In this document: positions 6,433 to 6,682 of the stretch, piece after piece | How the letters are laid out: each line of letters starts with the position of its first letter | How positions within the stretch are numbered: position 1 is the stretch's first letter | Assembly: GCA_001803875.1 (NCBI GenBank) | Contig: MHEO01000085.1 | Coordinates: forward strand, 1 to 6,682 | DNA length: 6,682 bases | Source of the DNA: Nitrospirae bacterium RIFCSPHIGHO2_01_FULL_66_17 | Lineage (GTDB): Bacteria; Nitrospirota; Nitrospiria; 2-01-FULL-66-17 | Direction: 5' to 3' | Program-made: the position numbers and the translations under genes | Notes under the pieces: model-generated | What the model was told of the DNA's origin: nothing | Seen by the model: only the letters and a program-made list of their open reading frames with translations | Databases searched by the model: none

Positions 6433-6682
6433 TCACAGCCGCTCCAGACGCCGGCGCTTGCGGCGCTCGGCCTTGGGGAGCCGAAACGGATTGCCGCGCT
6501 TGCCGTCCGAAGGGCGCACCGTCTCCCCCTCCCCGTCCTTGTCGCCGACCCCGTCGCTGGAGGCCGCCGCGCCGCCCGCCAGCGCTTCGATCAACCGCCG
6601 CTCGAATTCCTTGACGCCCAGCACCACGCCGCCGTGGGATCGGCACTTGTCGCGCACCTCGCGGTCCGACGAGACGATCGTC
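6433..6682 (-). CDS. NYN (PIN-like) domain protein, YacP/Rae1-like, C-terminal part only
   Basis: Only the last 82 residues are inside the window; the N-terminus lies beyond the right edge. The visible part begins TIVSSDREVRDKCRSHGG and goes on to GVKEFERRLIEAL. That is the end of a NYN-type nuclease domain as in YacP of Bacillus (Rae1, a ribosome-associated endoribonuclease), where the aspartate of the SSDRE-type motif contributes to the acidic metal-binding site. After the domain comes a low-complexity Gly/Ala/Asp/Glu linker and a very basic tail (PKAERRKRRRLERL) that may bind RNA or ribosomes. The reading frame is open through the edge, so the GTG at 6657-6655 is an internal valine, not a start. 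The stop is TGA at 6435-6433. Domain call rests on a short segment, so another PIN/NYN subfamily is possible. Confidence 0.75.
   Translation of the reverse strand, partial: TIVSSDREVRDKCRSHGGVVLGVKEFERRLIEALAGGAAASSDGVGDKDGEGETVRPSDGKRGNPFRLPKAERRKRRRLERL

Noticed and set aside
6344..6646. 100-codon minus-strand frame overlapping the NYN gene end and the promoter gap
   Set aside because: Arg/Gly-rich translation without a domain; the alternative frame gives a coherent NYN C-terminus reading through the window edge.

Overview
This is a G+C-rich bacterial chromosome segment in which every convincing gene lies on the minus strand, so transcription runs from high to low coordinates. It holds eight protein genes, two of them cut by the window edges. 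I see no RNA gene, mobile element, CRISPR array or long repeat. The codon bias (third positions mostly G/C), tight gene packing and the NuoA/B/C sequences fit an ordinary core-genome region of a G+C-rich, respiring bacterium. The NuoB N-terminus and overall style remind me of Nitrospirota, NC10 or Rokubacteria-like lineages, but this is an impression and not a supported assignment.

Layout in transcription order: (1) 6682-6433, the C-terminal end of a YacP/Rae1-like NYN-domain protein with a basic tail. (2) A short gap (6432-6348) with a near-consensus sigma-70 promoter, TTGACA-17-TATGAT. (3) A compact five-gene cluster from 6347 to 1528: nfeD-type membrane serine protease, stomatin/SPFH partner, MarC-family membrane protein, KtrB potassium channel subunit and KtrA regulatory RCK subunit. 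The first three genes overlap by 4 nt at each junction, and the last three are separated by 1 and 9 nt. (4) A 146-nt gap (1527-1382) with a second promoter candidate, TTGACG-18-TACAAC. (5) nuoA, nuoB and nuoC (1381 to the left edge), the start of a complex I (NADH:quinone oxidoreductase) operon.

Functionally, the nfeD-stomatin pair is a known protease/scaffold module: the Ser-Lys protease has its catalytic residues here, and the stomatin carries a C-terminal segment resembling the known protease target. KtrB and KtrA form a complete potassium uptake system in which KtrA gates KtrB through nucleotide binding. The unusual point is that these two modules and a MarC protein of uncertain function appear to share one transcript, which suggests, but does not prove, a joint role in the membrane. 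The nuo genes probably form a separate unit with its own promoter, although read-through cannot be excluded because no clear terminator separates them.
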